From NCBI GenBank assembly GCA_014379665.1, contig JACMLK010000007.1:1-6295 (forward strand): DNA of 6,295 nt, in the 5' to 3' direction. The DNA is from Saprospiraceae bacterium (GTDB lineage: Bacteria > Bacteroidota > Bacteroidia > Chitinophagales > Saprospiraceae). The translations under genes and the position numbers were made by a program. Shown here piece by piece: positions 6,038 through 6,295 of the stretch; positions within the stretch are counted from its first letter, which is position 1; each line of letters opens with the position of its first letter. The notes under the pieces were generated by a model. It worked only from the letters and a program-made list of their open reading frames with translations. It searched no databases and was not told the origin of the DNA.

Positions 6038-6295
6038 TTAAAAAGGAAGATCGTTAAAATCCTCCGGTAATCCTCCTTCGCCAAAAGAATTTCCCTCTTC
6101 AAATATAGGTGGAGAAGGAGGTGTAGGTCCCTGAAAACCTTGATTGTTTTGCATTGATTTTTCTACTTTCCAGGCATTAAGGTTTGTGAAATATTTACCT
6201 TGCCATTCGCGACCTCTCAGGTCAAACGACACTTTTATTTTTTCACCTTCCTGACAGACATCTATTATACCACATTTTTCCTGTGTCAATTGAAA
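6038..6295 (-). CDS. DUF3127-like protein, N-terminus outside the window
   Basis: The open frame enters from the right edge with no in-frame stop, so only the last 85 residues are seen (beginning FQLTQEKCG). A TTG codon at 6289 could be read as a start, but family members have sequence like FxLTQ(D/E)KC well inside the domain, so the true start lies beyond the window. The core (QEKCGIIDVCQEGEKIKVSFDLRGREWQ...YFTNLNAWKVEK) matches the DUF3127 pattern as I recall it (VSFNLRGREW...KYFN.LQAW). A Gln/Pro/Gly-rich linker follows (residues 49-77), then an acidic tip PEDFNDLPF. That order (compact beta domain, flexible linker, acidic DLPF end) resembles single-stranded DNA-binding proteins. Function is not established. 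It overlaps none of its neighbours and is probably co-transcribed with the 54-residue gene downstream. Confidence 0.75.
   Translation of the reverse strand, partial: FQLTQEKCGIIDVCQEGEKIKVSFDLRGREWQGKYFTNLNAWKVEKSMQNNQGFQGPTPPSPPIFEEGNSFGEGGLPEDFNDLPF

Noticed and set aside
6287..6289. TTG as the true start of the DUF3127-like gene
   Set aside because: The frame stays open to the window edge, and the visible part begins in the middle of the conserved domain, so an internal start would remove its N-terminal half.

Overview
The window looks like a piece of a chromosome from a Bacteroidota bacterium, most likely of the Saprospiria/Saprospiraceae type. This rests on protein style: a Cys-rich, HYR-like secreted protein with a 'WTVLDWC' segment and a DUF3127-like protein. 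Bacteroidota-style signals agree: a TACCTTTG -7 box and A-rich leaders without Shine-Dalgarno sequences. No species can be named from the sequence alone. No tRNA, rRNA, CRISPR array, transposase gene or phage gene was found.

Layout. (1) 1-1733, minus: the first 577 residues of a large secreted repeat-type surface protein, cut by the window edge, with a likely promoter and a leader hairpin just upstream. (2) 1734-2327: a noncoding stretch of about 590 bp. Its first part is AT-rich. Its second part is a GC-rich repeat island made of a TGYGGAA heptamer tract followed by three 29-nt palindromes, all built as 12-nt arm / 5-nt loop / 12-nt arm. (3) 2328-3494, minus: a 388-residue lipoprotein of unknown function. 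(4) 3495-3696: a divergent, very AT-rich regulatory region with a perfect 10-bp dyad and five TTAACT/AGTTAA hexamers. (5) 3697-5827, plus: an apparent two-gene operon of a 603-residue acyl-CoA dehydrogenase and a 98-residue SCP2-type lipid carrier protein. (6) 5873-6295, minus and convergent: a 54-residue single-pass membrane protein that starts directly after the stop codon of a DUF3127-like protein, whose N-terminus lies outside the window.

How the genes fit together. The dehydrogenase and SCP2 protein probably act together in fatty-acid or acyl-CoA oxidation, with the SCP2 protein binding or presenting the acyl chain. The lipoprotein is divergent from them and shares their intergenic region, but nothing shows a functional link. 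The DUF3127-like protein and the small membrane protein are probably co-transcribed.

Most of the window is ordinary Bacteroidota housekeeping or surface-protein content. The most unusual items are the palindrome/heptamer island (2091-2320), the TTAACT cluster upstream of the dehydrogenase, and the SSB-like tail of the DUF3127-like protein. I see no convincing evidence of a complete new multi-gene system.
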